Assembly (NCBI RefSeq): GCF_012317045.1
Contig: NZ_CP051154.1
Coordinates: 2,728,001 to 2,792,000 of the forward strand
Source: Leifsonia sp. PS1209
GTDB taxonomy: Bacteria > Actinomycetota > Actinomycetes > Actinomycetales > Microbacteriaceae
DNA: 64,000 nucleotides
Direction of reading: 5' to 3'
Part shown: piece after piece, positions 52,248 through 61,238 of the stretch
Position numbering within the stretch: the stretch's first letter is position 1
Layout: every line of letters starts with the position of its first letter
Made by a program: the position numbers and the translations under genes
The notes under the pieces: model-generated
What the model was told of the DNA's origin: nothing
Seen by the model: the letters and a program-made list of their open reading frames with translations, nothing else
Database searches by the model: none

Positions 52248-53515
52248 CAGCGGCCACGCGCATCCTGAGCCCGTCCGACGCCGAGCGGCTGAGGGCGCTG
52301 CGCAGGATGAAGCTGATCGCCACCGGCCTGTTCGTGCTGATGGCGGTGATCTTCGTCGTGGCGTTCACGCTGCAGAGCAGGTTCGCCTGGCTCGGCTACG
52401 TGCGCGCGGCCGCGGAGGGCGGCATGGTGGGCGCGCTCGCCGACTGGTTCGCGGTGACGGCGCTGTTCCGGCACCCGCTCGGGCTGCGCATCCCGCACAC
52501 GGCGATCATCCCGAACCGCAAGGACGAGATCGGCGCGAGCCTCGGTGAGTTCGTGGAGACCAACTTCCTCTCCGACGAGGTGGTCGCCGGCAAGCTCGGC
52601 TCGATCGACATCGCCGGGGCGCTCGGCGCCTGGGTGGCGAAGCCGGAGAACGCGCGCCGGGTGGTCGGCGAGGCGTCGACCGCGGTGCGCGGGCTGGCGA
52701 CGATGCTCGACGACGAGACCATGCGGGACGCCATCGAGGCGGTCGTCCGCACGCACCTGATCGAGCCGGAGTGGGCGCCGCCGATCGGCAGGCTGGGCGC
52801 GCGCATCCTGGACTCCGGTGGTCATCACGAAGCCGTCGATCTGGTGATCGACCGGCTGGACGACTGGATCGCCGCCAACCCGGATGCGTTCGGCGCGGTG
52901 GTCTCGGCCCGCCTGCCGTCCTGGCTGCCGTCGTTCGTCGACCGGCTGGTGGACGACCGCGTGTACACGGAGGTGCGTCGGTTCATCGCGGAGGTGCGCT
53001 CGGACCAGCAGCACAAGCTCCGCGCCGCCATCGACGGCTACCTCGCCGAGCTGGTCGACCGCCTTCAGCACGACCCGGCGACCATCGCCAAGCTCGAGGC
53101 CGCCAAGCGGCACGCCTTCGACGACCCGCGCGTGCGCGAGCTGGCCGGCTCGGCCTGGCAGGCGGCCAGGGCGGCGGCCGTGGATGCGCTGGCCGATCCG
53201 CAGAGCGAGCTGCGGCTGCGCGCCCAGGCGGCCTTGGCCGATGCAGGAGCCCGCCTCGCCGCCGACCGGGAGCTCGGCGCGAAGGTCAACACCTGGCTCA
53301 CCGACGCCGCCGTGCACCTGGTCGCGACGTACCGGCACGACATCGCGAGCGTCATCAGCGACACGGTCACCGCGTGGGACCCGAGCGAGACCACCGAGAA
53401 GATCGAGCTGCAGGTGGGCAAGGACCTGCAGTTCATCCGCATCAACGGCACGGTGGTCGGCTCGCTCGCCGGGCTCGCCATCTTCACCGTCGCGACGGCC
53501 CTGCTCCCCGCCTAG
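52244..53515 (+). CDS. DUF445 family membrane-anchored protein
   Basis: 423 residues from GTG at 52244. Two N-terminal membrane segments (about 20-40 and 45-65) with the DUF445 mark AAAEGGMVGALADWFAVTALFRHPLG, then a long helical domain and a last membrane segment (GTVVGSLAGLAIFTVATALL). Family function unknown. Coupled to the M24 peptidase gene by GTGA overlap. Confidence 0.92.
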   Translation: MTAATRILSPSDAERLRALRRMKLIATGLFVLMAVIFVVAFTLQSRFAWLGYVRAAAEGGMVGALADWFAVTALFRHPLGLRIPHTAIIPNRKDEIGASLGEFVETNFLSDEVVAGKLGSIDIAGALGAWVAKPENARRVVGEASTAVRGLATMLDDETMRDAIEAVVRTHLIEPEWAPPIGRLGARILDSGGHHEAVDLVIDRLDDWIAANPDAFGAVVSARLPSWLPSFVDRLVDDRVYTEVRRFIAEVRSDQQHKLRAAIDGYLAELVDRLQHDPATIAKLEAAKRHAFDDPRVRELAGSAWQAARAAAVDALADPQSELRLRAQAALADAGARLAADRELGAKVNTWLTDAAVHLVATYRHDIASVISDTVTAWDPSETTEKIELQVGKDLQFIRINGTVVGSLAGLAIFTVATALLPA

Positions 53516-53586
53516 CCGCGGCGAGATGCCACCATCTGTCGCGAAACGCCCGGGATGCGGCGCAGTTACTGGAGTCTCGTCACGCG

Positions 53587-53970
53587 CTAGCGCGCGAGCG
53601 CGCGGCGGCGGCGCCGGACCAGCGGCAGCGCGAGCAGGCGCCAGCCGACGAGGAAAACCCCGAGCACGATGGTCGCCACCACGATGAAGCTCGGCTCGAT
53701 GCCCTGCCCGACCGAGGTGCGGATGAGCATCCCGAGCGCGACGGTCATCAGCCAGACCGGGATGCCCGGCCAGAGGATCGCGAGCGGTCGCCGCCAGGCG
53801 ATGGTCACCAGCCAGCCGCCGAGCAGCCCGACGAGGAACGGCCAGTATGTGTCGATGATCCCGGTGAAGCTCGCCGCCTCCGCGTGACTGCGGCGACCGA
53901 TGAGCACGAAGACCAGCACGAGCGCGGCGTCGACGACGAACGCCAGCAGCGGAGTCTTCCAGGATTTCAC
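53587..53970 (-). CDS. DUF3054 family membrane protein
   Basis: 127 residues from GTG at 53970 with four membrane segments. The family pattern is visible in VVDAALVLVFVLIGRRSHAE and TYWPFLVGLLGGWLVTIAWRRPLAI. Function unknown. TAGCAT lies seven bases before the GTG on the minus strand (leaderless). It is divergent from the APH/aminotransferase fusion gene. Confidence 0.85.
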   Translation of the reverse strand: MKSWKTPLLAFVVDAALVLVFVLIGRRSHAEAASFTGIIDTYWPFLVGLLGGWLVTIAWRRPLAILWPGIPVWLMTVALGMLIRTSVGQGIEPSFIVVATIVLGVFLVGWRLLALPLVRRRRRALAR

Positions 53971-54067
53971 GGGGTTGATGCTACGCGCGGACACCCGTGC
54001 ATTGCCTGGATGCTGGCCCGCCGTCACTAGACTGTCGTCACCCTGACGCCGAGCCCTGGAGTCCCCC

Positions 54068-56980
54068 GTGCCCAACTTCGACTTCCTCGCCCAGCCGTCC
54101 CTCCCCCGGCCGCACGTGACCGCAGACGACGCGGTCGCCATCGCGGCGGATCACTTCGGTGTGCAGGGGTCGGCGACCGAGCTCGGCAGCCAGCAGGACC
54201 GCAACTTCCTCATCGACTCCGGAACCGCCCGCTACGTGCTGAAGCTCGCCAATCCGGTGTTCTCGGCCGATGAGCTGCACGCCCAGAACGCGGCGATGGC
54301 GACGCTCGCCGGGTCGGGGCTGCGCATCCCGGAGGTGGTGCCCGCACGGGACGGCGGCGACCTGGTGGCGGTGGAGCTGCACGGCGAGACGCTGCTCGTC
54401 CGGATGCTCGGCTACCTCGACGGCGAACCGCTCACCGGCGTGGCCGAACCGTCCAGGGAACAGCTGCGCACTCTCGGCACACTCGCAGGAGCGGTGGCCG
54501 CCGGGCTGGCGCCGCTCCGGCATCCCGGGCTCGCCCGCACGACGCAATGGGATGCGCGGATCGGCGGCGAGGTGGTCGACCTCCTCATCGAGCATGTCGC
54601 CGACCCGGCGAAGCGCGCCACGGTGCGGGCGGCGACCGACGCGGCGCTCGCCCGGCTGGCACCGCTGCGCTCGCGGCTGCGCGTGCAGGCGGTGCACGGG
54701 GATGTGACGGACGACAACATCGTGCTGGCGGGCGCGGGCGGCGCTGACGCGGGCGGCGCCGGCGGCGCGGTCGCAGGCGCCGGCGTGATCGACTTCGGCG
54801 ACGTCGCGGACGGCTGGCTGGTCGGCGAGCTGGCCGCCACCGTCACGAGCGCGCTGCACCACGTCCCCGCTGACCCGCTCGCCGTGCTGGATGTCGCAGA
54901 GGCGTTCGCGGCGGAATCCCCGCTCGACGACGCAGACCTGGCCGCGCTCTGGCCGCTCGTGCTGCTGCGAGGGGCCGTCCTCGTGGTCAGCGGGGAGCAG
55001 CAGGTCGCGCTCGACGGCGACAACCGGTACGCCGACGAGAATCGCGCGCACGAGTGGCTGGCGTTCGACCTCGCCCGCCGGATCGACCCGGACGAGTTCG
55101 AGGCGGCGCTGCGCTGGCAGCTGGAACGCGCATCCACCGGCGTCGTGGCTGTCGAAGCACCGCTCGTCGCCCTGTCGACCGACCAGCGGCACCTCGCCGA
55201 CCTCTCTGTCACCTCGCACGCGCTCGACGCCGGCCGCTGGCTCGACCAGAATGCAGAGACCGACGTGCTCTCTGCCGTCTGCCGCGCGCACGGCCACGCC
55301 GTCACCCGCTACGCCGAGCACCGCATCACCCGGGCGACCGTCGACCGCAGCGCCGCGTCCGCGACCCGCGCGCTGGCCGTGACACTGGATGCGCCGGGCG
55401 GGGTCGACATCGCCGCCCCGTTCGCCGGAGAACTCGCCCTCGTGGACGGCTCGTGGCGGCTGCGCGGCGACGACGCCGACCTCTGGCTCGACGGGCTGAG
55501 CCGTCCGCTCATCACCGCGCGGGTGGCCCCGGGCGAGAGCATCGGCGCGGCCGTCACCCTCACGGTGCAGCTGAGCCGCCTGCGCGGGCGCCGCCCACCC
55601 GCGTTCGTCACCCCGGCCATCCCGCGCCGGCTGTGGGAGGAGATCGCGCCGGACCCGTCCGCCCTGTTCGGCGCCGACCTGGCAGCGCCGGAGAGCGACG
55701 AGCAGCTCGCCCTCTCCCGCCGCGACGACACCTTCGCCGCCGTGCAGGAGCACTACTTCGCCGAGCCCCCGCTGATCGAGCGCGGCTGGCGGCACCACCT
55801 GATCGACACGCGGGGGCAGAGCTATATCGACATGGTGAACAACGTCACCGCCGTCGGCCACGCGCATCCCCGGCTCGTCGAAGCGGTGCGGGACCAGTGG
55901 GCGCTGCTCAACACCAACTCGCGGTTCCACTACGAGGAGCTCGCCCGGTTCACGTCGCGCCTCGCCGAACTCGCGCCCGCGCCGCTCGACACGGTGTTCC
56001 TGGTCAACAGCGGCAGCGAGGCCGTCGACCTGGCGCTGCGGCTGGCGCAGACGCACACCGGACGGCGGACCATCCTCGCGGTCACCGAGGCGTACCACGG
56101 CTGGACGGTCGGGGCGGATGCGGTGTCGTCGTCCATCGGGGACAACCCCCGCGCGCTCGAGACCCGGCCGGACTGGGTGAAGCTGGTCGCGTCGCCGCAC
56201 ACCTTCCGCGGACGCCACCGGGGCGCAGACTCCGCCCCCGCATACCTGGCCGACCTGGATGCGGACCTCGCCGCCCTGGACGCCTCCGGCCAGGCCATCG
56301 CCGGGTTCATTGCGGAGCCGGTGTTCGGCAACGCCGGCGGGGTGATGCTGCCGGACGGCTACCTGCGCGGCGTGTACCAGCGCATCCGGGATCGCGGGGG
56401 CGTGTGCATCGCGGACGAGGTGCAGGTCGGCTACGGGAGGCTCGGGCACTACTTCTGGGGTTCGGAGCAGCAGGGCGTCGTGCCGGACATCATCACGGTG
56501 GCGAAGGCGATGGGCAACGGGCACCCGCTCGGCGCCGTGATCACCACGAAGGCCATCGCGGACTCGTTCGCCGCGGAGGGCAGCTTCTTCTCGTCGGCGG
56601 GCGGCAGCCCGGTCAGCGCGACCGTCGGGCTGACCGTGCTCGACATCATGCGCGACGAGGAGCTGCAACGGAATGCCGCGGAGGTCGGCGACCACCTCGC
56701 GGCACGGCTGCGCGCGCTCGGCAACCGGCACGCCCTGATCGGCGCTGTGCACGGGCTGGGGCTCTACCTCGGCGTCGAACTGGTGCGCGACCGCGAGACG
56801 CTCGAACCGGCCACGGAGGAGGCGGCGACGATCTGCGACAGGATGCTGGCGGAGGGCTGCGTGGTGCAGCCGACGGGCGACCACAAGAACGTCCTCAAGA
56901 TCAAGCCGCCGCTCTGCATCACGCGTGAGAGCGCCGACCGGTTCGCGGATGCGCTGGATCTGGTGCTCGCGACGCTCTGA
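54068..56980 (+). CDS. three-part fusion: APH-type phosphotransferase, beta-barrel linker domain, class III aminotransferase
   Basis: 970 residues. The N-terminal kinase (about 15-330) has HGDVTDDNIVL (about 209) and VIDFGDVADG, as in aminoglycoside/homoserine kinase-like enzymes. A middle beta-rich domain (about 410-510, with DIAAPFAGELALVDGSWRL) looks like a lipoyl/M23-type barrel without the peptidase zinc site. The C-terminal class III PLP enzyme (about 560-970) has IADEVQVGYGRLG and TVAKAMGNGHPLG (lysine about 812); its closest relatives are the ethanolamine-phosphate/hydroxylysine-phosphate phospholyases. The fusion suggests phosphorylation of an amino alcohol followed by PLP-dependent phosphate elimination. 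Confidence 0.88.
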   Translation: MPNFDFLAQPSLPRPHVTADDAVAIAADHFGVQGSATELGSQQDRNFLIDSGTARYVLKLANPVFSADELHAQNAAMATLAGSGLRIPEVVPARDGGDLVAVELHGETLLVRMLGYLDGEPLTGVAEPSREQLRTLGTLAGAVAAGLAPLRHPGLARTTQWDARIGGEVVDLLIEHVADPAKRATVRAATDAALARLAPLRSRLRVQAVHGDVTDDNIVLAGAGGADAGGAGGAVAGAGVIDFGDVADGWLVGELAATVTSALHHVPADPLAVLDVAEAFAAESPLDDADLAALWPLVLLRGAVLVVSGEQQVALDGDNRYADENRAHEWLAFDLARRIDPDEFEAALRWQLERASTGVVAVEAPLVALSTDQRHLADLSVTSHALDAGRWLDQNAETDVLSAVCRAHGHAVTRYAEHRITRATVDRSAASATRALAVTLDAPGGVDIAAPFAGELALVDGSWRLRGDDADLWLDGLSRPLITARVAPGESIGAAVTLTVQLSRLRGRRPPAFVTPAIPRRLWEEIAPDPSALFGADLAAPESDEQLALSRRDDTFAAVQEHYFAEPPLIERGWRHHLIDTRGQSYIDMVNNVTAVGHAHPRLVEAVRDQWALLNTNSRFHYEELARFTSRLAELAPAPLDTVFLVNSGSEAVDLALRLAQTHTGRRTILAVTEAYHGWTVGADAVSSSIGDNPRALETRPDWVKLVASPHTFRGRHRGADSAPAYLADLDADLAALDASGQAIAGFIAEPVFGNAGGVMLPDGYLRGVYQRIRDRGGVCIADEVQVGYGRLGHYFWGSEQQGVVPDIITVAKAMGNGHPLGAVITTKAIADSFAAEGSFFSSAGGSPVSATVGLTVLDIMRDEELQRNAAEVGDHLAARLRALGNRHALIGAVHGLGLYLGVELVRDRETLEPATEEAATICDRMLAEGCVVQPTGDHKNVLKIKPPLCITRESADRFADALDLVLATL

Positions 56981-57045
56981 GGCGGGGCGGTAGCGGCGTC
57001 GGTGTCGGCCGCGGCGGTGTCGGTGGCCGGGCATACGCTCGACGC

Positions 57046-58206
57046 ATGGTCGTCACGCCAGCCGTCTCCTTCACCGCCGCAGAGCCGTTCCGCATCGCCG
57101 TGCCGGACGACGACATCGCCGACCTCCGCTCGCGACTCTCCCACACCCGCTACCCCGTGCAGACGCCGGCAGCGCCGTGGGCGGCGGGCGTCGACCTGCC
57201 GACCCTCCGCACGCTCCTGGACACGTGGCGCGACGCCTACGACTGGCGAGCGGCCGAAGCGCGCCTGAACGCCATCCCGCAGTTCACCTCCGTGATCGGC
57301 GGTGACGTCGTGCACTTCGCGCACCTGCGCGGGCAGCGTCGATCCGGGGCGGAGGACCCCATCCCGATCGTGCTGAGCCACGGCTGGCCGTACTCGTTCA
57401 TCGAGATGCTCCCGCTCGCCGAGCTGCTGAGCCGCGACGACGGTTCGGGGCAGACCTTCGACGTGGTCGTGCCGTCGCTGCCGGGGTTCGGGTTCTCCGA
57501 GCCGCTGGCCGAGCCGTTCGTCTCGACCGTCGTCGCAGAGCGCTGGCACACGCTGATGACCGACGTGCTCGGCTACCAGCGATACGCCACATACGGAGAA
57601 GACGTCGGCACCTGGACCAGCGACCGCCTCGCCGCCCTGCATCCGGAGTCGGTGCTCGGCCTGTTTGCCACGCACGCCGCGTTCCCGCCGAAGGAGCGCG
57701 CAGCCGACCTCACCGACGACGAGCAGGCCTTCGTCACCTGGCTGGGCGACAAGTGGGCGAGGGCCAGCGCATACGCGGCCCAGCAGTCGACCAGGCCGGA
57801 CACCCTCGCGGTCGGCCTGACGGACTCCCCCGCCGGGCTTGCGGCCTGGCTGCTGGAGAAGTTCCGCGAGTGGAGCGGGTCGGACGACCTGCACACCTGG
57901 TGGACCACCGACGAGCTGCTCACCACGATCGCGCTCTACTGGTTCACCGGAACGATCGGCACCTCGTTCCGCGCATACTTCGACGACGCGCAGGAAACCC
58001 CGATGCCGCGCATCCATGTTCCGGTCGGGGTGTCCATCCAGTACGGGGAGCGCGGCTTCCCGCGCAGCTACGCCGAGCGCACGTACACCGACATCCGGTT
58101 CTGGAACGACCTGCCCACCGGCGGGCACTTCACCGCGAAGCAGACCCCCGAGCTGGTGGCGGCCGACATGCGCACGTTCTTTCAGATCGTGCGCGCGACG
58201 GCGTAG
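57046..58206 (+). CDS. epoxide hydrolase (alpha/beta hydrolase fold)
   Basis: 386 residues. The N-terminal EHN domain starts FRIAVPDDDIADLRSRLSHTR. Next come the oxyanion motif SHGWP (111-115), the nucleophile Asp186 in YGEDVGTW (usual form GGDWG), the lid tyrosine region YWFTGTIGTSFRAY and the catalytic His in TGGHFTAKQTPE. It opens epoxides to diols. TACGCT lies six bases before the ATG (leaderless). Confidence 0.94.
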   Translation: MVVTPAVSFTAAEPFRIAVPDDDIADLRSRLSHTRYPVQTPAAPWAAGVDLPTLRTLLDTWRDAYDWRAAEARLNAIPQFTSVIGGDVVHFAHLRGQRRSGAEDPIPIVLSHGWPYSFIEMLPLAELLSRDDGSGQTFDVVVPSLPGFGFSEPLAEPFVSTVVAERWHTLMTDVLGYQRYATYGEDVGTWTSDRLAALHPESVLGLFATHAAFPPKERAADLTDDEQAFVTWLGDKWARASAYAAQQSTRPDTLAVGLTDSPAGLAAWLLEKFREWSGSDDLHTWWTTDELLTTIALYWFTGTIGTSFRAYFDDAQETPMPRIHVPVGVSIQYGERGFPRSYAERTYTDIRFWNDLPTGGHFTAKQTPELVAADMRTFFQIVRATA

Positions 58207-58243
58207 GGCGACCTGCCTCTGGCCGGCTCGCGAGCGGCAGGCG

Positions 58244-59158
58244 TCAGCGCAGCGCCGTCTGCGCCGCGGCTGCGAGCGTCGAGGCGACGGCGGCGAGCGT
58301 GGTCGACTGCAGCGACCACTGGTGCCAGTACAGCGGAACGTCGAGCGGCGCGGCGTCGTCGAGCACCACGAGGCGCCCGTCGGCCAGCTGCTCCGCCGTC
58401 TGCAGGTCGGGGAGCATCCCCCAGCCGAGTCCCAGCTCCGCCGCCCGGACGAACTCGGCCGAGGCGGGGACGTAGTGCCGGGATGGATGCGCGTCCGGCG
58501 CCCGGGCGGCCAGGTATCTGTCCTGCAGCGCATCCTTCCTGTCGAACACCAGCATCGGCGCCGCCGCCATCGCGGAGGGCGTCCAGCCGTCCGGCAGCCA
58601 CCGTGCGACGAACGTCGGGCTCGCCGCCGCCCGGTAGCGCATCGCGCCCAGTCGCGTGACGGTGCAGCCCTGCACCGGCTCGCTGTCGGAACTGATCGCG
58701 GCCATCGCCGTGCCGTCGCGCAGCCGGTCGAGGGTGTGCTCCTGGTCGTCCAGCACGATGTCGAACGCGACACCGTGCACCTCGGCCAGCGCCGGCAGCA
58801 CCCAGGTGGCCAGCGAGTCCGCGTTCACCACCAGCGGGATGCGCGGGGCGACTCCGGCGCCGCCCGAGCCCGCGCCCGTCTCACCCGTGCCCGCCTCGTC
58901 GGCGCCGAGCGCATCCACCGCCTCGCTCTCGAGCAGCGCGACCTGCCTGGCCAGCGTGAGCAGGATGCGCCCGGCGGCGGTCGGCTCGATCGGCTTGCTG
59001 CGCCGCACGAGCACGCGGCCGGTCTGCGATTCGAGGGCGCGCATCCTCTGGCTGACGGCGGACGGGGTGATGTGCAGCGCGGCGGCGGCGCGGTCGAAGG
59101 TGCCGTGGTCGATGACCGCGGCCAGCGTGCGGAGCTGATCGGTGCTGGCATCCATCAT
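58244..59158 (-). CDS. lysG: LysR-type activator of lysine/arginine export
   Basis: 304 residues. The N-terminal HTH is TFDRAAAALHITPSAVSQRMRALE, followed by the ArgP/LysG region RVLVRRSKPIEPTAAGRILL and a LysR effector domain with a Gly/Ala-rich insert. It is divergent from lysE, the standard arrangement in Corynebacterium and relatives, where LysG with lysine, arginine or histidine activates lysE. Two ATGs in a row (59158, 59155) follow TAGCAT. The palindrome between the genes is its probable binding site. Confidence 0.94.
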   Translation of the reverse strand: MMDASTDQLRTLAAVIDHGTFDRAAAALHITPSAVSQRMRALESQTGRVLVRRSKPIEPTAAGRILLTLARQVALLESEAVDALGADEAGTGETGAGSGGAGVAPRIPLVVNADSLATWVLPALAEVHGVAFDIVLDDQEHTLDRLRDGTAMAAISSDSEPVQGCTVTRLGAMRYRAAASPTFVARWLPDGWTPSAMAAAPMLVFDRKDALQDRYLAARAPDAHPSRHYVPASAEFVRAAELGLGWGMLPDLQTAEQLADGRLVVLDDAAPLDVPLYWHQWSLQSTTLAAVASTLAAAAQTALR

Positions 59159-59165
59159 CAGCCAT

Positions 59166-59191
59166 GCTAATGGTTCGTAAGAATCATTAGC
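59166..59191. promoter_or_regulatory. LysG operator-like palindrome GCTAATG-N12-CATTAGC
   Basis: Perfect 7-base arms at 59166-59172 and 59185-59191 enclose an inner TTC-GTAA-GAA, giving a near-symmetrical 26-base site directly ahead of lysG and 36 bases ahead of lysE. This is where LysG is expected to bind. Confidence 0.7.
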
Positions 59192-59227
59192 TTCCCTGAA
59201 GCTGCTGCGATACCTAGTCTCGAACCT

Positions 59228-59848
59228 GTGACCCCCGCCTCCTCCCTCGCCATCTTCGTCACCGGCCTCGGCGCGGGCGCCTCGCTCATCATCGCGATCG
59301 GCGCGCAGAACGCGTACGTGCTGCGCCAGGGACTGCGGCGTGAGCACGTGCTGCCGATCGTGCTTATCTGCATCGCCAGCGACGCCGTCCTGATCGCCGC
59401 CGGCGTCGCAGGGATCGGCGCGATCATCCGCTCCGCGCCCGTCGCGCTTGAAATCATCCGCTGGGCAGGCTTCGCCTTCCTGCTGCTCTACGCCGTCTTC
59501 GCCGCCCGCCGCGCCCTCCGCCCGGAGCGCCTCGACCCGGACGGCGCCGCCGCCCCGTCCGCCACCCTGCTCGCGGCGGTCGGCACCTGCCTCGCCCTCA
59601 CCTGGCTGAACCCGCACGTCTACCTCGACACGGTCCTGCTCCTCGGCTCGCTCAGCGCCTCCCACGGCGACCCGGGCCGCTGGGTGTTCGGCGCGGGCGC
59701 CGTCACCGCCAGCATCCTCTGGTTCGGGATGCTCGGCTTCGGAGCCCGCTACCTCGCGCCGGTCTTCGCGCGGCCGTTGGCGTGGCGCATCCTGGACGGC
59801 GCGATCGCGGTGCTGATGGTGGTGCTGGCGGTGCTGCTGGTGGCGTGA
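59228..59848 (+). CDS. lysE: LysE-type basic amino acid exporter
   Basis: 206 residues with about six hydrophobic segments. The family signature is GASLIIAIGAQNAYVLRQGLRREHVLP, followed by WAGFAFLLLYAVFAARRAL and ALTWLNPHVYLDTVLL. It exports excess lysine and arginine. TAGTCT lies seven bases before the GTG (leaderless). Divergent LysG is the expected regulator; a strong hairpin follows the stop. Confidence 0.96.
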   Translation: MTPASSLAIFVTGLGAGASLIIAIGAQNAYVLRQGLRREHVLPIVLICIASDAVLIAAGVAGIGAIIRSAPVALEIIRWAGFAFLLLYAVFAARRALRPERLDPDGAAAPSATLLAAVGTCLALTWLNPHVYLDTVLLLGSLSASHGDPGRWVFGAGAVTASILWFGMLGFGARYLAPVFARPLAWRILDGAIAVLMVVLAVLLVA

Positions 59849-59890
59849 GCGGCGGGGAGAAGGCGCGCGACACGGCGCAGGAAAAGCAGA

Positions 59891-59919
59891 AGGGCCGCAC
59901 TTCGATGAAGTGCGGCCCT
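59891..59919. terminator. terminator hairpin between lysE and tRNA-Ala
   Basis: AGGGCCGCACTTC (59891-59903) and GAAGTGCGGCCCT (59907-59919) form a perfect 13-bp stem with a GAT loop. On the minus strand CTGCTTTTC follows, so it should end the tRNA transcript; it can also serve lysE. Confidence 0.8.
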
Positions 59920-59930
59920 CGCTGTTCCGG

Positions 59931-60003
59931 TGGAGCTAAGGAGATTCGAACTCCTGACCTCTTCGATGCGAACGAAGCGCGCTACCAACTGCGCCATAGC
60001 CCC
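59931..60003 (-). tRNA. tRNA-Ala, anticodon CGC
   Basis: 73 bases on the minus strand. Acceptor stem GGGGCTA pairs with TAGCTCC (one G-T) and the discriminator base is A. The anticodon stem CTTCG/CGAAG encloses the loop TTCGCAT with anticodon CGC (plus-strand 59968-59970), reading GCG codons. The T arm GAGTTCGAATCTC is standard. CCA is not encoded. Confidence 0.95.
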
Positions 60004-60054
60004 GTGAACTGCTCTGAAACGATAGCACCCCGCGGGGGTCGAAATCGAATCGGG

Positions 60055-61125
60055 CTAGCTCGCGGCGCGTCGCCTGCGGAGGACGGCGTCGAGGTCGATC
60101 GCGTTGGTGTCGAGGTCGTCGAGGAGGCCCATGCTGGCGTAGCGGCTCGGCTCCTGCACGGGCGCGATGGCGACAGGCGCAGCGGCCACGGCAGGCGCAG
60201 CAGCGGGTGCGACAGCCACCGGGCGCAGCGGCGTCGGCGCAGGCACGCGCTCCCCCGCCTTGCGCTCCACCTCGGCCCGCGCGGCGGACCGGCGGAGTTC
60301 GGTGGCCGCGTCGATCGACGCCATCGCGGTGGCCGCGATGGTGCCGCGGGACAGGTGCAGCGGCTTCGGCAGCGGGCGGGGCGTCCAGCTCTCCTGGCGG
60401 GGAGCCCTGACCTCCTGCACGTCGTGCTGGGCGTCGTCGTAGAGCGCGGGCGCGATCGGGGCGGCCAAAGGGACGGCGGCCGAGGCGGTCGCGGCGTTCT
60501 CTGCACCGGCGAGGCGGACGAGCATCCCGACGGCCAGGATGCCGACGACGGAGGACACCGCGAGGGTGAGCCAAGCGCCGGTGGAGACCAGCGTGGCCGT
60601 CCCGACGATGCCGCCGATCACGGAGGCGACGAGCACCAGCGTGCTCAGCCCGCGGGAGCGGCGCAGACGGCGGCGGCGCTGCGGGGACAGTTTCGGCACG
60701 GCGGTGGCCGCAGCGAGCACGCGGGCGCGCTGCGCGGCGGCGGCGCGGGCCGCGCGTTCGAGGGCGATGGCCTGCGAGGCTGCCGCCTCCGCCTCTTCGG
60801 CGATGCGGCGCTCCTCCTCGGCGATGGCCTGCTCGCGGCGGGCGTGCGCAGCGGCGGCGGCACGCGCCTCGGCGAGCTTCTTCTGCTCCGCACGCTTCAG
60901 GATGCGCTGCTGCTCGGCGACGGTGCGGGCCGTCGCCTCCATGCGCACCTGCTCCGGCACCTCGCTCGTCTCCGCGAGGATGCGCAGCGTCTGCTGCAGC
61001 CTCACCGCGTTGCGTTCCGTCGCCAGGTACTCTCGCCTGCGCAGCCACACCGGGATGAGATAGGCCAGCCACAGCGCAGCGGCGATGGCTACGACCACCC
61101 CACCGCCCATCACGTCCCCAGTCAT
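60055..61125 (-). CDS. GlpR-like membrane protein (Rv0996-type), coiled coil and disordered tail
   Basis: 356 residues. One membrane segment at about 8-27 (VVVAIAAALWLAYLIPVW), an Arg-rich turn, a long charged coiled coil (about 30-135, LAEARAAAAAHARREQAIAE), two further membrane segments (about 158-205), then a Pro/Ala-rich tail ending in a conserved-looking short segment (MGLLDDLDTNAIDLDAVL). By position beside rimJ and galU it matches the mycobacterial/corynebacterial GlpR, a receptor for the gephyrin-like Glp in cell division. No glp/moeA gene is found here. Homology is inferred from neighbourhood and topology. Confidence 0.6.
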   Translation of the reverse strand: MTGDVMGGGVVVAIAAALWLAYLIPVWLRRREYLATERNAVRLQQTLRILAETSEVPEQVRMEATARTVAEQQRILKRAEQKKLAEARAAAAAHARREQAIAEEERRIAEEAEAAASQAIALERAARAAAAQRARVLAAATAVPKLSPQRRRRLRRSRGLSTLVLVASVIGGIVGTATLVSTGAWLTLAVSSVVGILAVGMLVRLAGAENAATASAAVPLAAPIAPALYDDAQHDVQEVRAPRQESWTPRPLPKPLHLSRGTIAATAMASIDAATELRRSAARAEVERKAGERVPAPTPLRPVAVAPAAAPAVAAAPVAIAPVQEPSRYASMGLLDDLDTNAIDLDAVLRRRRAAS

Positions 61126-61238
61126 GCCTCTACGGTAGGGGGCAGCGCGTCCGGCGCCCCGGCAGCGCGCCGGGTGTGTTCGCGATGGAGAGTTCTTTCA
61201 GGCCCGATGCAGCGTTCGGTCAGCGCTGCAGCGTTCGG

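Noticed and set aside
54038..57034. 998-codon open frame on the minus strand
   Set aside because: Arg/Asp/Val-rich shadow of the APH/aminotransferase gene, with no recognisable domain; common in GC-rich DNA.
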